The translations under genes and the position numbers were made by a program. The notes below the pieces were generated by a model. It made no database searches. It worked only from the letters and a program-made list of their open reading frames with translations, and was not told where the DNA came from. Shown in pieces: positions 8,141 to 15,896 of a stretch of DNA of 40,599 bases. Source of the DNA: Streptomyces cellulosae (GTDB lineage Bacteria; Actinomycetota; Actinomycetes; Streptomycetales; Streptomycetaceae); assembly GCF_000721105.1 (NCBI RefSeq), contig NZ_JOEV01000058.1:1-40599 (forward strand), written 5' to 3'. Positions within the stretch are counted from its first letter, which is position 1. Every line of letters starts with the position of its first letter.

Positions 8141-9046
8141 CTAACGACCGGTCAGGAGGAGGTCGATCAGTCCCGTGGTGTCCTCGTCGCCGTGGCCCGC
8201 CGCCAGGCGACGCTCCATCAGCGCCAGGTAGGGCGTCAGCAGCTCGGCGCTCACGCCCTGTTCCTCCGCCGTGCGCAGGAGGGTCGTGTTGCCGGCGACC
8301 TGCATGGCGAGGTTGGAGACGACGTCCGTGCTGTAGTCGCCGCTGTCCAGCCGCTCGGCGGCCTGGTGGGCCATGGGGGCCATTGCGGTGAGCCACGACA
8401 CGAGCAGCGGCGCGAAGTCCTTCGGGGCGATGTCCTGCCGGCGGATCAGGGCGAAGGCGTGGGTGATGCCCGCGAACATCCCGTTCATCGCGCTCAGCAG
8501 CGCCACGTCGTGCAGCGCGGCGAACCCGGGGTCCGCACCGACATAGGTCGCCCCGGCCGGGACGGCGAGCGTGTCCCGGTGCTCCTCGAAGAGCGCGGCG
8601 GAGCCGCTGTAGAAGACGTACGCGCCGGAATTCGCGGCCCCGATCATCGGCGGTACGGCCATGATCCCGGCGTCCAGGAAACGCGCCCCGCGCGCCTCGG
8701 CCCACGCGGCCCGGTCCCGTCCCTCCTCTGGCGTCCCGGTGGTCAGGTTCACCAGGTCCCGGCCGGTGAGGTCGGCCCCGTCGAGGGTCGCGCCGACGGA
8801 GGCGTCGTCGAGGAGACAGGTGATGACGAGCCTGCCCGCGGCCACCGCGTCGGCGGCGCTCACGGCGACCGTGGCGCCCTCCCCGGCCAGGGCCGCGGCG
8901 CGGGCGGGGGTGCGGTTCCACACGGTCACGGGGTGACCGGCGGCGAGCCAGGCGCGGGCGAGGGCGGTGCCCATGGCGCCGGTGCCGAGGAGGGTGAGGG
9001 GGGTCGGGCGGGAAGGGGCGGGCTGGGCAAATGCGTTGTCAGTCAT
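8141..9046 (-). CDS. NADP-binding imine reductase-like oxidoreductase
   Basis: This 301-residue protein belongs to the beta-hydroxyacid dehydrogenase/imine reductase group. The Rossmann motif GTGAMG is at residues 21-26 and is followed by WNRT, whose Arg/Thr suits NADPH. A segment AGIMAVPPMIG followed by a YSGS motif is typical of imine reductases. An Asp in AALHDVALL (about residue 178) falls where many imine reductases carry a catalytic Asp or Tyr. An all-helical C-terminal dimerisation domain follows. The natural substrate is unknown; laboratory-studied relatives reduce cyclic imines. It is divergently transcribed from an HxlR-family regulator with 97 bp between them, which suggests that regulator controls it. 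Confidence 0.85.
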   Translation of the reverse strand: MTDNAFAQPAPSRPTPLTLLGTGAMGTALARAWLAAGHPVTVWNRTPARAAALAGEGATVAVSAADAVAAGRLVITCLLDDASVGATLDGADLTGRDLVNLTTGTPEEGRDRAAWAEARGARFLDAGIMAVPPMIGAANSGAYVFYSGSAALFEEHRDTLAVPAGATYVGADPGFAALHDVALLSAMNGMFAGITHAFALIRRQDIAPKDFAPLLVSWLTAMAPMAHQAAERLDSGDYSTDVVSNLAMQVAGNTTLLRTAEEQGVSAELLTPYLALMERRLAAGHGDEDTTGLIDLLLTGR

Positions 9047-9143
9047 GGCGATTAGGCTCGCCGCAGGGGAACGACCTGCTCAAGTACGCACTTCGGAGTG
9101 GGTGGTTACCGCCGGGTAAGGATCCAGGCAGGGGAGGGGCGGC

Positions 9144-9533
9144 ATGACGACCGTACGACGGCCGGGGGCGTACGTCTGCGGGATCGACGCGGCGATGGAC
9201 GTGATCGGCGGCAAGTGGAAGGTGCTGATCCTGTGGGCGCTGGACATCCGGCCGCACCGCTTCGGCGAACTGCGCAGAGAGCTGCCCGGGGTGACGGAGA
9301 AGGTGCTCGCGGCCCAGCTGCGGGAGCTGGAGGCGGACGGCATCGTGCACCGGGAGGCGTACGACGAGGTCCCGCCGCGGGTGGAGTACTCGCTCACGCC
9401 CCGGGGTGCCTCGCTGAACCAGGCGCTCGGACCACTGGGGGCGTGGGGCCGGGTGAACATCCTGGGCGGCTCAGCGGCTGCCCGTGAGGTGCGCGTAGAC
9501 GACGACGTTCCCCTGATAGCCGGTGCTCCGTGA
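9144..9533 (+). CDS. HxlR-family winged-helix transcriptional regulator
   Basis: The 129-residue protein carries the HxlR hallmark: an N-terminal Cys followed by the segment AMDVIGGKWKVLILWAL, then the recognition region RFGELRRELPGVTEKVLAAQ and the wing VEYSLTPRG. Members are DNA-binding sensors of electrophiles, aldehydes or redox stress. The Cys in YVCGID (about residue 12) is a candidate sensing residue. The ATG has a good ribosome-binding site (ggggagggg). Its target is probably the divergent imine-reductase-like gene. The 3' end overlaps the sortase gene on the other strand by 63 bp, and the extra C-terminal tail may be of little functional weight. Confidence 0.9.
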   Translation: MTTVRRPGAYVCGIDAAMDVIGGKWKVLILWALDIRPHRFGELRRELPGVTEKVLAAQLRELEADGIVHREAYDEVPPRVEYSLTPRGASLNQALGPLGAWGRVNILGGSAAAREVRVDDDVPLIAGAP

Positions 9534-10193
9534 GTAGCCGCCACCGCAGGTGATCACCCGCAGCTCGGGGCGCGCGGCCGCGCCGTACACCTTCCGGTCG
9601 GGGAAGTTCCTCGCCTCGTAGACCTCGACGGCGTCCACGGTGAAGAGGGCGACCGTGCCGTCCCGCCGGTCCACCTCGACGGCGGCGCCCTTCTTCAGCG
9701 CGCCCAGGTCGTAGAACACGGCCGGGCCCTCGGCGTTGTCGACATGCCCGGCGACGATCGCGGTGCCCGTCTCTCCGGGCGTGGTGCCTGCCTCGTACCA
9801 GCCGGCGAGGTTCTTCCTCTCGGCGGGCGGCACGTCGAGGCTGCCGGCCGGGGTGAGCCCCAGACCCGTCAGGGGCGCGTTCACCCGGATCGAGGGGATA
9901 CGGATCCGGTCGGGCGGAGAGGGCGGCAGCGCGGCGACCGGCGCCGCGGGACGTGCGGCGCGCCGCCCGGCGGCCGGCCCCGCGCCCAGCGCGGTGTCGG
10001 AGTCGTCGGGGGTGCGCGCCTGCGCGGCGGACGGTTGTGGCGGAGGGTGGGTCTCGGCGCCGCTGCGCAGCAGCCAGGCCCCGGTGCACAGGGCGACCGC
10101 GGTGACGGCCGCTATCGCGGCGTTGCCGACGCTGGGCACGGCATACCCCCTTTCCATGCGGGCCGGCCTTCTCACGAGGCCGGTCGTCGCCAT
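9471..10193 (-). CDS. Class F sortase
   Basis: This is a membrane-anchored transpeptidase. An Arg-containing N-terminus is followed by one transmembrane helix (AAIAAVTAVALCTGAWLL), a Pro/Ala-rich linker, and the sortase beta-barrel. The catalytic His is in GHVDN (about residue 147), the Cys in ITCGG (about 212), and the Arg six residues later in YSRSTG. Class F enzymes are common in Streptomyces, and their substrates are often unclear. I chose the ATG at 10193 because of its strong purine-rich ribosome-binding site; an ATG at 10157 with gagaagg ahead of it is an alternative. The gene lies 97 bp after a secreted-protein gene that is a likely functional partner. Confidence 0.88.
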   Translation of the reverse strand: MATTGLVRRPARMERGYAVPSVGNAAIAAVTAVALCTGAWLLRSGAETHPPPQPSAAQARTPDDSDTALGAGPAAGRRAARPAAPVAALPPSPPDRIRIPSIRVNAPLTGLGLTPAGSLDVPPAERKNLAGWYEAGTTPGETGTAIVAGHVDNAEGPAVFYDLGALKKGAAVEVDRRDGTVALFTVDAVEVYEARNFPDRKVYGAAARPELRVITCGGGYSRSTGYQGNVVVYAHLTGSR

Positions 10194-10203
10194 GAAGGCC
10201 GGA

Positions 10204-10252
10204 CCCCTCCCCCTCCGGGCCGCGAGGGGCGTCGGACCCGGAGGAGGAGGGG
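10204..10252 (-). promoter_or_regulatory. Stem-loop covering the ribosome-binding site of the sortase gene
   Basis: Bases 10204-10219 pair with 10237-10252 at 15 of 16 positions around a 17-base loop. On the minus-strand transcript the 3' arm contains the GGAGG-rich sequence just ahead of the sortase ATG at 10193. If that start is right, the hairpin would hide the ribosome-binding site. It could alternatively act as an intercistronic terminator or RNA-stability element. Confidence 0.55.
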
Positions 10253-10290
10253 ATACGCGGTACCGGCGGACGGACAGCGGAGGGTGTCCG

Positions 10291-10812
10291 TCAGATCCCG
10301 TCGCCTCTCGCCCGGCGATGCAGGAGCCAGGTACCGCCCGCGGCGGCGACGGCGAGAGCCGCCACACCGGCCGCGGTCTGCACGGGATCGGGGCCCAGGG
10401 CGCCACCGACCCCCGTCTTCACACTTCCTCGGGGATACACCTGCTCGCGCGGGGCCGTCAGCGTGACGACCAGGTCCCCGGTCACCCGCCGACCGCTCCT
10501 CGCGCAGTTCGCGACGATCTCGTACGTCCCCGGCTGGGCGCTCGGCGGCACCCGGAACCGTCCGGTCGCCTCGCCCTCGCCCGTGGTGGGCGCCAGCGGG
10601 AAGGCACCGGCGCCCACCGCGCCGGCGTCACCCGCCGCCGTCCCGCCTTCACCGCAGGCCGCGCTGTTCACGGTGACCTGCCGGCCCGGAACGACCGAGG
10701 ACGGGTACAGCTCCAGTCCGGTGGCGTCGCCGCCGGACGCGGGTGCGGTGCCGAGCCCCGCGGCGGCCACGGCGAGCGCGGTACCGGTCAGCAGGCGGGC
10801 GGTACGTCGCAT
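10291..10812 (-). CDS. Secreted, C-terminally membrane-anchored protein (sortase neighbour)
   Basis: The 173-residue protein has a signal peptide (MRRTARLLTGTALAVAAAG, probable cleavage after the Ala residues near 25). An Ig-like beta domain with two cysteines follows (VNSAACGEG and IVANCARSG). The end is one membrane helix and a basic tail (HRRARGDG). No clear LPxTG-type signal is visible before the last helix, although its tripartite end resembles a sortase substrate. It is the first gene of a two-gene unit with the sortase. The ribosome-binding site gaggga precedes the ATG. The function is unknown; I infer a cell-surface role. Confidence 0.75.
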   Translation of the reverse strand: MRRTARLLTGTALAVAAAGLGTAPASGGDATGLELYPSSVVPGRQVTVNSAACGEGGTAAGDAGAVGAGAFPLAPTTGEGEATGRFRVPPSAQPGTYEIVANCARSGRRVTGDLVVTLTAPREQVYPRGSVKTGVGGALGPDPVQTAAGVAALAVAAAGGTWLLHRRARGDGI

Positions 10813-11091
10813 CGGTGCTCCCTCGAGCGTCTTCGGTGGGTGCTGCCCTTCCGAGGTAAGTGGCAGCGGGCCCGGAGCGCTTCCTGAGGGAACGTCAGAA
10901 TTGGGGTGAATGGGTGTCAGGCAAAAGCCGCCGAGGGCTGATCCGTCGGTGTTTCACCAGGTCACCGGCGTCTGTGGGCGGCGTACGGAAAGAGGCCCCG
11001 AAGGGCGTAGGGCGAGGGGGTGAACGGGTGACGGGCCGTTCGCGCGGCGGCCGACGACGGACCGGCCCTCCTTGACCGGCCGGCCACGCGT
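10813..11091. other. Intergenic region without a recognisable gene
   Basis: This GC-rich gap should contain the promoter of the secreted-protein/sortase unit. I see no convincing minus 10 and minus 35 pair, no RNA gene and no repeat. Short open frames here lack ribosome-binding sites. Confidence 0.5.
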
Positions 11092-11121
11092 GGGGGAGTC
11101 GCCCGACCGGGGCGACCCCCC
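11092..11121 (-). terminator. Strong stem-loop after the metalloprotease gene
   Basis: GGGGG-a-GTCGCCC at 11092-11104 pairs with GGGCGAC-CCCCC at 11110-11121 around a 5-base loop: 12 pairs with one bulged A. It begins 12 bp beyond the metalloprotease stop. There is no T-run, as is usual for Streptomyces terminators. Confidence 0.65.
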
Positions 11122-11132
11122 GTTCGCGGCCG

Positions 11133-12800
11133 TCAGCGCACGCCCACCGCGCTCCAGGCCGCCGCTACCGCGTCGTACTCCGTGCTCCCGGCGCCGTACA
11201 GGTCCTTCGCCGCGTTCAGGGTCGCCGTGCGGGCGCCCCCGTAGTTCGTCGACGAGGTCATGTGGACCGTGAGCGCCCGGTACCAGATGGCGCCCAGCTT
11301 GTCCCGGCCGATGCCCGCGACCGTGGAGCCGTCGCAGGTCGGCGAGTTGTAGCCGACGCCGTTGACGGTCCGCGCGCCGCTGCCCTCGGCCAGCAGGAAG
11401 GCGAAGTGGTTGGCGACGCCCGACGAGTAGTGCACGTCGAGGTCGGCGACCGAACCGCTCCAGCAGTCCGCCGAGTTGCCGTCCTTGGACGGCTTGTCCA
11501 TGTAACGCAGGGCGTCCCGGCCGAAGCCGGAGCGGACGATCTTCTCGCCGATCAGATAGTCGCCCGGGTCCTGCGCGTTGCCCGCGTGGAACTCCACCAG
11601 CGTGCCGAATATGTCGGAGGTCGCCTCGTTCAGGCCGCCCGACTCACCGGAGTACGTCAGCGCCGCGGTCTTCGACGTCACGCCGTGCGACATCTCGTGC
11701 CCGGCCACGTCCAGCGACACCAGCGGCCCGAAGGTCGCCCCGTCGCCGTCGCCGTACGTCATGCAGAAGCAACTGTCGTCCCAGAAGGCGTTGTTGTAGG
11801 CGGCGCCGTAGTGCACCCGGTTGTACGAGCCCTTGCCGTCGCCCGCGATGCCGTTGCGGCCGTGGACGTCCTTGTAGTAGTCCCAGGTCTGGTCCGTGCC
11901 GTACTGCGCGTCCACCGCCGCGCTCGCCCGATCGGCCGCCGTGCCCGTGCCCCAGTGGTTGTCGGCGTCCGTGAAGACCGTCGCCGGCGCCCGGTTGACG
12001 CAGATCCCGACCACGCACAGGTCCGTCTTGTTCGCCGCGTCCCCGGTGTACGTGTTCCCGCGCGTCGCGTCCTTGAGCTGGTACGTCGATCCCGACCCCG
12101 TGGTCTGCAGCGGCACCGTGCCCCCGTACAGCGACCTGCCGTCACCCGTCGCCGTCTCGATGGCGTCCCAGGCGTCGATCCGGGCGCCGGTGCGGGCGTC
12201 GGTCAGCACGGTGCGGGCGACCGGGTTGCCGAGGGAGTCCTGCGCCACGGTGTCGGTCCGCCAGGCGAGCTTCGGAGCTCCGTGCAGGGCGTCGACGACC
12301 AGCCGCGACCTGGCCGTCACCTTCTTCAGCGTCCGACCGGCGTTGGCGACTCGCAGCGCGTTCACCGCGAGGCCGGCGGCCTTCGATGCGGACAGCTCCG
12401 GGGTGATGCTCGCGAGCGAGATCGCGTCCCTGGTCGCCCGGTCGGCGCCGCGGTAGCTGCCGTCGGAGGCCAGGTGGACGACGAAGTCGCCGCCCAGGAC
12501 GGGCAGTTGGCGGTAGGTGCGGTCGTAGCGGACGTGCTGGGCGCCGTCCCGGTCGACGACGACATCACGCACCTTCGTCCCCTGAGGGGCGGTCAGCCCC
12601 AGAGCGGCGGCCCGCTCCAGGAGCACCGAGGCCGCGTTCTCGATCGCGGTGGCCCGGGTGGGTCGGCCGGCCGCGTCGGCGGCGTCGGCGGTGGGGGAGA
12701 GCGCGGCGGTCAGCAGGGTGGCGGTGGTGACGGCCACTGTGGCGGTGGCGAGACGACGGGGACCTGGTGCGTGCTGCCGTATCTGCCGTATCCGACTCAT
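11133..12800 (-). CDS. Secreted M4 (thermolysin-family) metalloprotease
   Basis: The 555-residue preproenzyme has a signal peptide (basic start, then LATATVAVTTATLLTAAL and Ala-Asp-Ala sites). An FTP/PepSY-type propeptide runs to about residue 200, followed by the peptidase domain. The zinc site is HEMSH at about residue 367, with the third ligand and catalytic helix in GGLNEATSD at about 387. The C-terminal M4 helical domain contains HYSSGVANHFAF, with the expected catalytic His region. It is a zinc endopeptidase for extracellular protein breakdown. I chose the ATG at 12800 because gaggaga lies in front of it; a longer frame reaches 12872 but is Pro-rich and not signal-like. A perfect palindrome 85 bp upstream may be an operator. 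Confidence 0.95.
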   Translation of the reverse strand: MSRIRQIRQHAPGPRRLATATVAVTTATLLTAALSPTADAADAAGRPTRATAIENAASVLLERAAALGLTAPQGTKVRDVVVDRDGAQHVRYDRTYRQLPVLGGDFVVHLASDGSYRGADRATRDAISLASITPELSASKAAGLAVNALRVANAGRTLKKVTARSRLVVDALHGAPKLAWRTDTVAQDSLGNPVARTVLTDARTGARIDAWDAIETATGDGRSLYGGTVPLQTTGSGSTYQLKDATRGNTYTGDAANKTDLCVVGICVNRAPATVFTDADNHWGTGTAADRASAAVDAQYGTDQTWDYYKDVHGRNGIAGDGKGSYNRVHYGAAYNNAFWDDSCFCMTYGDGDGATFGPLVSLDVAGHEMSHGVTSKTAALTYSGESGGLNEATSDIFGTLVEFHAGNAQDPGDYLIGEKIVRSGFGRDALRYMDKPSKDGNSADCWSGSVADLDVHYSSGVANHFAFLLAEGSGARTVNGVGYNSPTCDGSTVAGIGRDKLGAIWYRALTVHMTSSTNYGGARTATLNAAKDLYGAGSTEYDAVAAAWSAVGVR

Positions 12801-12884
12801 CGGTCTCCTCGTGGGTGCGCCCGGTGGGCGCGTGGGGGGGGCGTGGGGGGCGGCGCGCATTGCGTTGACCAAGATTTAAAGGTC

Positions 12885-12898
12885 CATGACATGTCATG
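12885..12898. promoter_or_regulatory. Perfect 14-bp palindrome between the metalloprotease and GGCT genes
   Basis: CATGACATGTCATG reads the same on both strands. It lies upstream of both divergent genes, 85 bp from the protease ATG and 47 bp from the GTG of the plus-strand gene. An AT-rich tttaaa lies beside it at 12875-12880. I infer a dimeric regulator site, most likely for the protease. Confidence 0.45.
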
Positions 12899-12944
12899 TC
12901 CATAGCGCGTTCGCGGAGGTATGTGAGGGGAGAGAATCGTTTCT

Positions 12945-13394
12945 GTGACCGCCGCCCATCCCGCCGCCCACCCCGCGCGACCCGCGGACCTCCCCTTCTT
13001 CGTCTACGGCACCCTCCGCCCCGGCGAGACCAACCACGACCTCTTCCTGCGCGGCCGCATCCGCTGCGAGGAACCCGCACGGCTACCGGGCGCGGTGCTG
13101 TACGACGGCCCGGGCTATCCCTACGCGGTGCCGGAACCCGGGGGAACGGTGAGCGGCGAACTCGTCACCGCGCGACCGGAGGCGTACCGGGAGCTGCTGG
13201 CCGGCCTCGACCGCCTGGAGGAGTACGTGCCCGGCTCCCCGCGCAACCTGTACGAGCGCGTCGAGCGCCGGGTCGTCCGCGTCGCCGACGGCAGCGGCGT
13301 ACCCGCCTGGGTCTACGTCGCCGCCCCCGCGGTCACCGCCCGGCTGCGATCACGGGGCAAGCTGATCGAGGGCGGCGACTGGCTGCGCAGGTGA
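12945..13394 (+). CDS. Gamma-glutamylcyclotransferase-like (GGCT/AIG2) protein
   Basis: This 149-residue protein has the GGCT fold signature at its N-terminus (FVYGTLRPGE, the YGTLR substrate loop), followed by LPGAVLYDGPGYPYAV and GTVSGELV. The usual general acid of the family is a Glu in the LDRLEEY region, which is present. Family members remove 5-oxoproline from gamma-glutamyl amines or peptides; the actual substrate is not evident. The GTG start has gagggg ahead of it at a suitable distance. It is divergent from the metalloprotease and convergent with nasA. Confidence 0.85.
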   Translation: MTAAHPAAHPARPADLPFFVYGTLRPGETNHDLFLRGRIRCEEPARLPGAVLYDGPGYPYAVPEPGGTVSGELVTARPEAYRELLAGLDRLEEYVPGSPRNLYERVERRVVRVADGSGVPAWVYVAAPAVTARLRSRGKLIEGGDWLRR

Positions 13395-13421
13395 GCCATC
13401 ACCGCCCTCGTCCCCCTGACC

Positions 13422-13438
13422 GACGCCGCTACGGCGTC
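13422..13438. terminator. Hairpin whose loop is the nasA stop codon
   Basis: GACGCCG at 13422-13428 and CGGCGTC at 13432-13438 form a perfect 7-bp stem with a 3-base loop. On the minus strand that loop is the TAG of nasA. The hairpin lies between two convergent genes and could end transcription from both sides. Confidence 0.45.
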
Positions 13439-15789
13439 ACCGTCTCCAGCCGCACCGCGCACGCCTTGAACTCCGGCATCCGTGAAGTGGGGTCCAGCGC
13501 CGGGTTGGTGAGGGTGTTGGCGCGGCCCTCGCCGGGCCAGTGGAAGGGCATGAAGACGGTGTCCGGGCGGATCGTGGTCGTGATCCGGGCCGGTGCCACG
13601 GCCCGCCCCCGCCGGGACACCACGGCCACCGCATCCCCCTCGGCCGCGCCGAGCCGCTCGGCGAGCCGCGGGTGCAGCTCGACGAACGGGCCGGGCGCGG
13701 CGGCGTTCAGCTCGTCGACCCGGCGGGTCTGCGCACCGGACTGGTACTGCGCCACGACTCGCCCCGTCGTCAGCAGCACCGGGTACTCCTCGTCGGGCTC
13801 CTCGGCGATCGCGCGATGTGCCACGGCCACGAACCGCGCCCGCCCGTCGGGGGTGGCGAAACGGTCCAGGAAGAGGCGGGGGGTGCCGGGGTGGACACCG
13901 GGGGCGGTGCCGGACACCGCCTTGCCCGGGGAGTCCGCGTCCGGTGTCGCAGGGCTCGCCGTCACGCCCGGCGCGGTGCCTTCGGCCGGATCAATCGGAT
14001 CGGTCGGATCGGCCGACGGGAGGCCGGCGGCCGCGCCCTCGGCGGCTTCCCCGGCATTCTCGTCCGCCCCGGCCTTCTCGTCCGCCCCGGCATCCCTGTC
14101 CGCCCCGGCATCCCCGTCGGCCCCGGCAGCCCCGTCCGCCACGGCATCCCCGTCCGCCCCGGCTTCGCCGTCGGCAACGGCCTCCACCGCCGGGCACGGC
14201 CAGAACACCCCGTTCTCCTCCGCCAGGCGCCGGTACGTGATCCCTGAGTAGTCCGCGGGGCCGCCCGCGCTGGCGCGGCGCAGTTCCTCGAAGACCTCCT
14301 CGGGGTCGGTGGGGAAGCCCTTCTCCACGCCGAGGCGGTCGGCCAGTTCGTGCAGGACCTCCAGGTCGCTGCGGACGCCCTCGGGCGGGCTGATCGCCTG
14401 CCGGCGCAGCAGCACCCGCCCCTCCAGGTTGGTCGTGGTGCCCGTCTCCTCCGCCCACTGCGTGACCGGGAGCACCACGTCCGCGAGCGCCGCCGTCTCC
14501 GAGAGCACGACGTCGCACACCGCCAGGAAGTCCAGCGACTTGACGCGTTCCTCGACATGGGCCGCGCGCGGCGCCGACACCACCGGGTTGGATCCCATCA
14601 GCAGCAGCGACTTGATGTCCGTACCCAGCGCGTCGAGCAGCTCGTACGCACTGCGTCCCGGCCCGGGCAGCGTGTCCGGGTCGATGCCCCACACCTCGGC
14701 GACATGCCGCCGCGCCGCCGGGTCGTCCAGCTTGCGGTAGCCGGGCAACTGGTCGGCCTTCTGGCCGTGTTCGCGTCCGCCCTGCCCGTTGCCCTGCCCG
14801 GTCAGACACCCGTACCCGGACAGCGGGCGGCCCGCGCGGCCGGTCGCCAGGCACAGGTTGATCCACGCGCCGACGGTGTCGGTGCCCTTGGACTGCTGCT
14901 CGGGCCCGCGCGCGGTGAGCACCATCGCATCCTCGGGCTCGCAGAACATCCGTACGGCCTGCCGGAGTTGTGGAACGGACACCCCCGTGATCCGTTCCAC
15001 GTACTCCGGCCAGTGCGACATCGCCACCGCGCGGGCGTCCTCCCAGCCGACCGTGCGCTCGGCGACGTACGCCTCGTCGACCCGCCCCTCGGCGACGATC
15101 AGATGCAGCATCCCGAGCGCCAGGGCCAGATCCGTCCCGGGGCGGGGTGCCAGGTGCAGGTCGGCCTGTTCGGCGGTCTTCGTGCGGCGCGGGTCGATGA
15201 CGATCAGGGTGCCGCCGTTCTCCCGCAGTTCGTTGAAGAAGCGCAGCGACGGCGGCATGGTCTCGGCGAGGTTGGAGCCGACGAGGATCACACAGCCGGA
15301 CTTGGGGATGTCCTCGAGCGGGAACGGCAGCCCGCGGTCGAGACCGAACGCCTTGATCCCCGCGGCCGCCGCCGACGACATGCAAAAACGCCCGTTGTAG
15401 TCGATCTGCGAGGTGCCGAGCACGACCCGCGCGAACTTGCCGAGCGTGTACGCCTTCTCGTTGGTCAGGCCGCCCCCGCCGAAGACCCCGCACGCGTCCG
15501 GGCCATGTTCCGTACGCGTGCGGGACAGCCCCTCGGCGATCCGGTCCAGTGCCTCGTCCCAGGACGCGGGCACGAGCGTGCCCCCGGAGCGGACCAGCGG
15601 AGAGGTCAGCCGAACGCTCGACCGAAGCACCTCCGGCGCCGTACGGCCCTTGCCGCACAGCGCACCCCGGTTCACCGGGAAGTCCGTACGCTCGCTCACC
15701 TCGACGGTCCCGTCCGCAGCGGGCGTCAGGTTCATCCCGCACTGCAGGGCGCAGTACGGGCAGTGCGTGGGCGTCACGGAGTTCGGCAT
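13429..15789 (-). CDS. nasA: Assimilatory nitrate reductase, molybdopterin catalytic subunit
   Basis: NasA reduces nitrate to nitrite in the cytoplasm with a bis-MGD molybdenum cofactor. The N-terminus binds a [4Fe-4S] cluster (CPYCALQCG followed by CGKG near residue 48). The molybdopterin oxidoreductase domain follows, and a molydop-binding beta-barrel ends the protein (about residues 650-786, including VLLTTGRVVAQYQSG and MPFHWPGEG). It lacks the C-terminal BFD domain of some NasA forms, so it probably needs a separate electron donor. About 100 residues (roughly 537-640) between the catalytic and C-terminal domains are a low-complexity Asp/Ala/Gly and Pro-rich insert, partly a tandem repeat, that I do not expect in the family. 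A GlnR-like site lies upstream. No nitrate transporter is in the window. Confidence 0.93.
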   Translation of the reverse strand: MPNSVTPTHCPYCALQCGMNLTPAADGTVEVSERTDFPVNRGALCGKGRTAPEVLRSSVRLTSPLVRSGGTLVPASWDEALDRIAEGLSRTRTEHGPDACGVFGGGGLTNEKAYTLGKFARVVLGTSQIDYNGRFCMSSAAAAGIKAFGLDRGLPFPLEDIPKSGCVILVGSNLAETMPPSLRFFNELRENGGTLIVIDPRRTKTAEQADLHLAPRPGTDLALALGMLHLIVAEGRVDEAYVAERTVGWEDARAVAMSHWPEYVERITGVSVPQLRQAVRMFCEPEDAMVLTARGPEQQSKGTDTVGAWINLCLATGRAGRPLSGYGCLTGQGNGQGGREHGQKADQLPGYRKLDDPAARRHVAEVWGIDPDTLPGPGRSAYELLDALGTDIKSLLLMGSNPVVSAPRAAHVEERVKSLDFLAVCDVVLSETAALADVVLPVTQWAEETGTTTNLEGRVLLRRQAISPPEGVRSDLEVLHELADRLGVEKGFPTDPEEVFEELRRASAGGPADYSGITYRRLAEENGVFWPCPAVEAVADGEAGADGDAVADGAAGADGDAGADRDAGADEKAGADENAGEAAEGAAAGLPSADPTDPIDPAEGTAPGVTASPATPDADSPGKAVSGTAPGVHPGTPRLFLDRFATPDGRARFVAVAHRAIAEEPDEEYPVLLTTGRVVAQYQSGAQTRRVDELNAAAPGPFVELHPRLAERLGAAEGDAVAVVSRRGRAVAPARITTTIRPDTVFMPFHWPGEGRANTLTNPALDPTSRMPEFKACAVRLETVTP
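14047..14172 (-). repeat. Seven tandem 18-bp repeats inside nasA
   Basis: Seven consecutive 18-bp units encode six-residue units of the form D-x-x-A-G-A (DGEAGA, DGDAVA, DGAAGA, DGDAGA, DRDAGA, DEKAGA, DENAGE). They start at about residue 540 of NasA and form the first part of a low-complexity insert. The reading frame is kept throughout. Confidence 0.88.
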
Positions 15790-15812
15790 GCTTCTCAGCG
15801 TGCTTCGGGCGT

Positions 15813-15850
15813 GTTACGCGCAGGACGGTTCCGTGTTACGCGGCCGGGAC
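15813..15850. promoter_or_regulatory. Candidate GlnR box in front of nasA
   Basis: The site reads gTtAC-n6-GacgG-n6-gTtAC-n6-GggAC. The two a-half-sites are perfect and exactly 22 bp apart; the b-half-sites are weaker. It lies 24 bp upstream of the nasA ATG at 15789, the same distance as the nir-operon site from its ATG at 7641. GlnR activation of nasA is established in S. coelicolor. Confidence 0.6.
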
Positions 15851-15896
15851 GGTGACCTCCCGATGGCCGCCCCGTCGCCGTGAGGCGCCCCGCACC

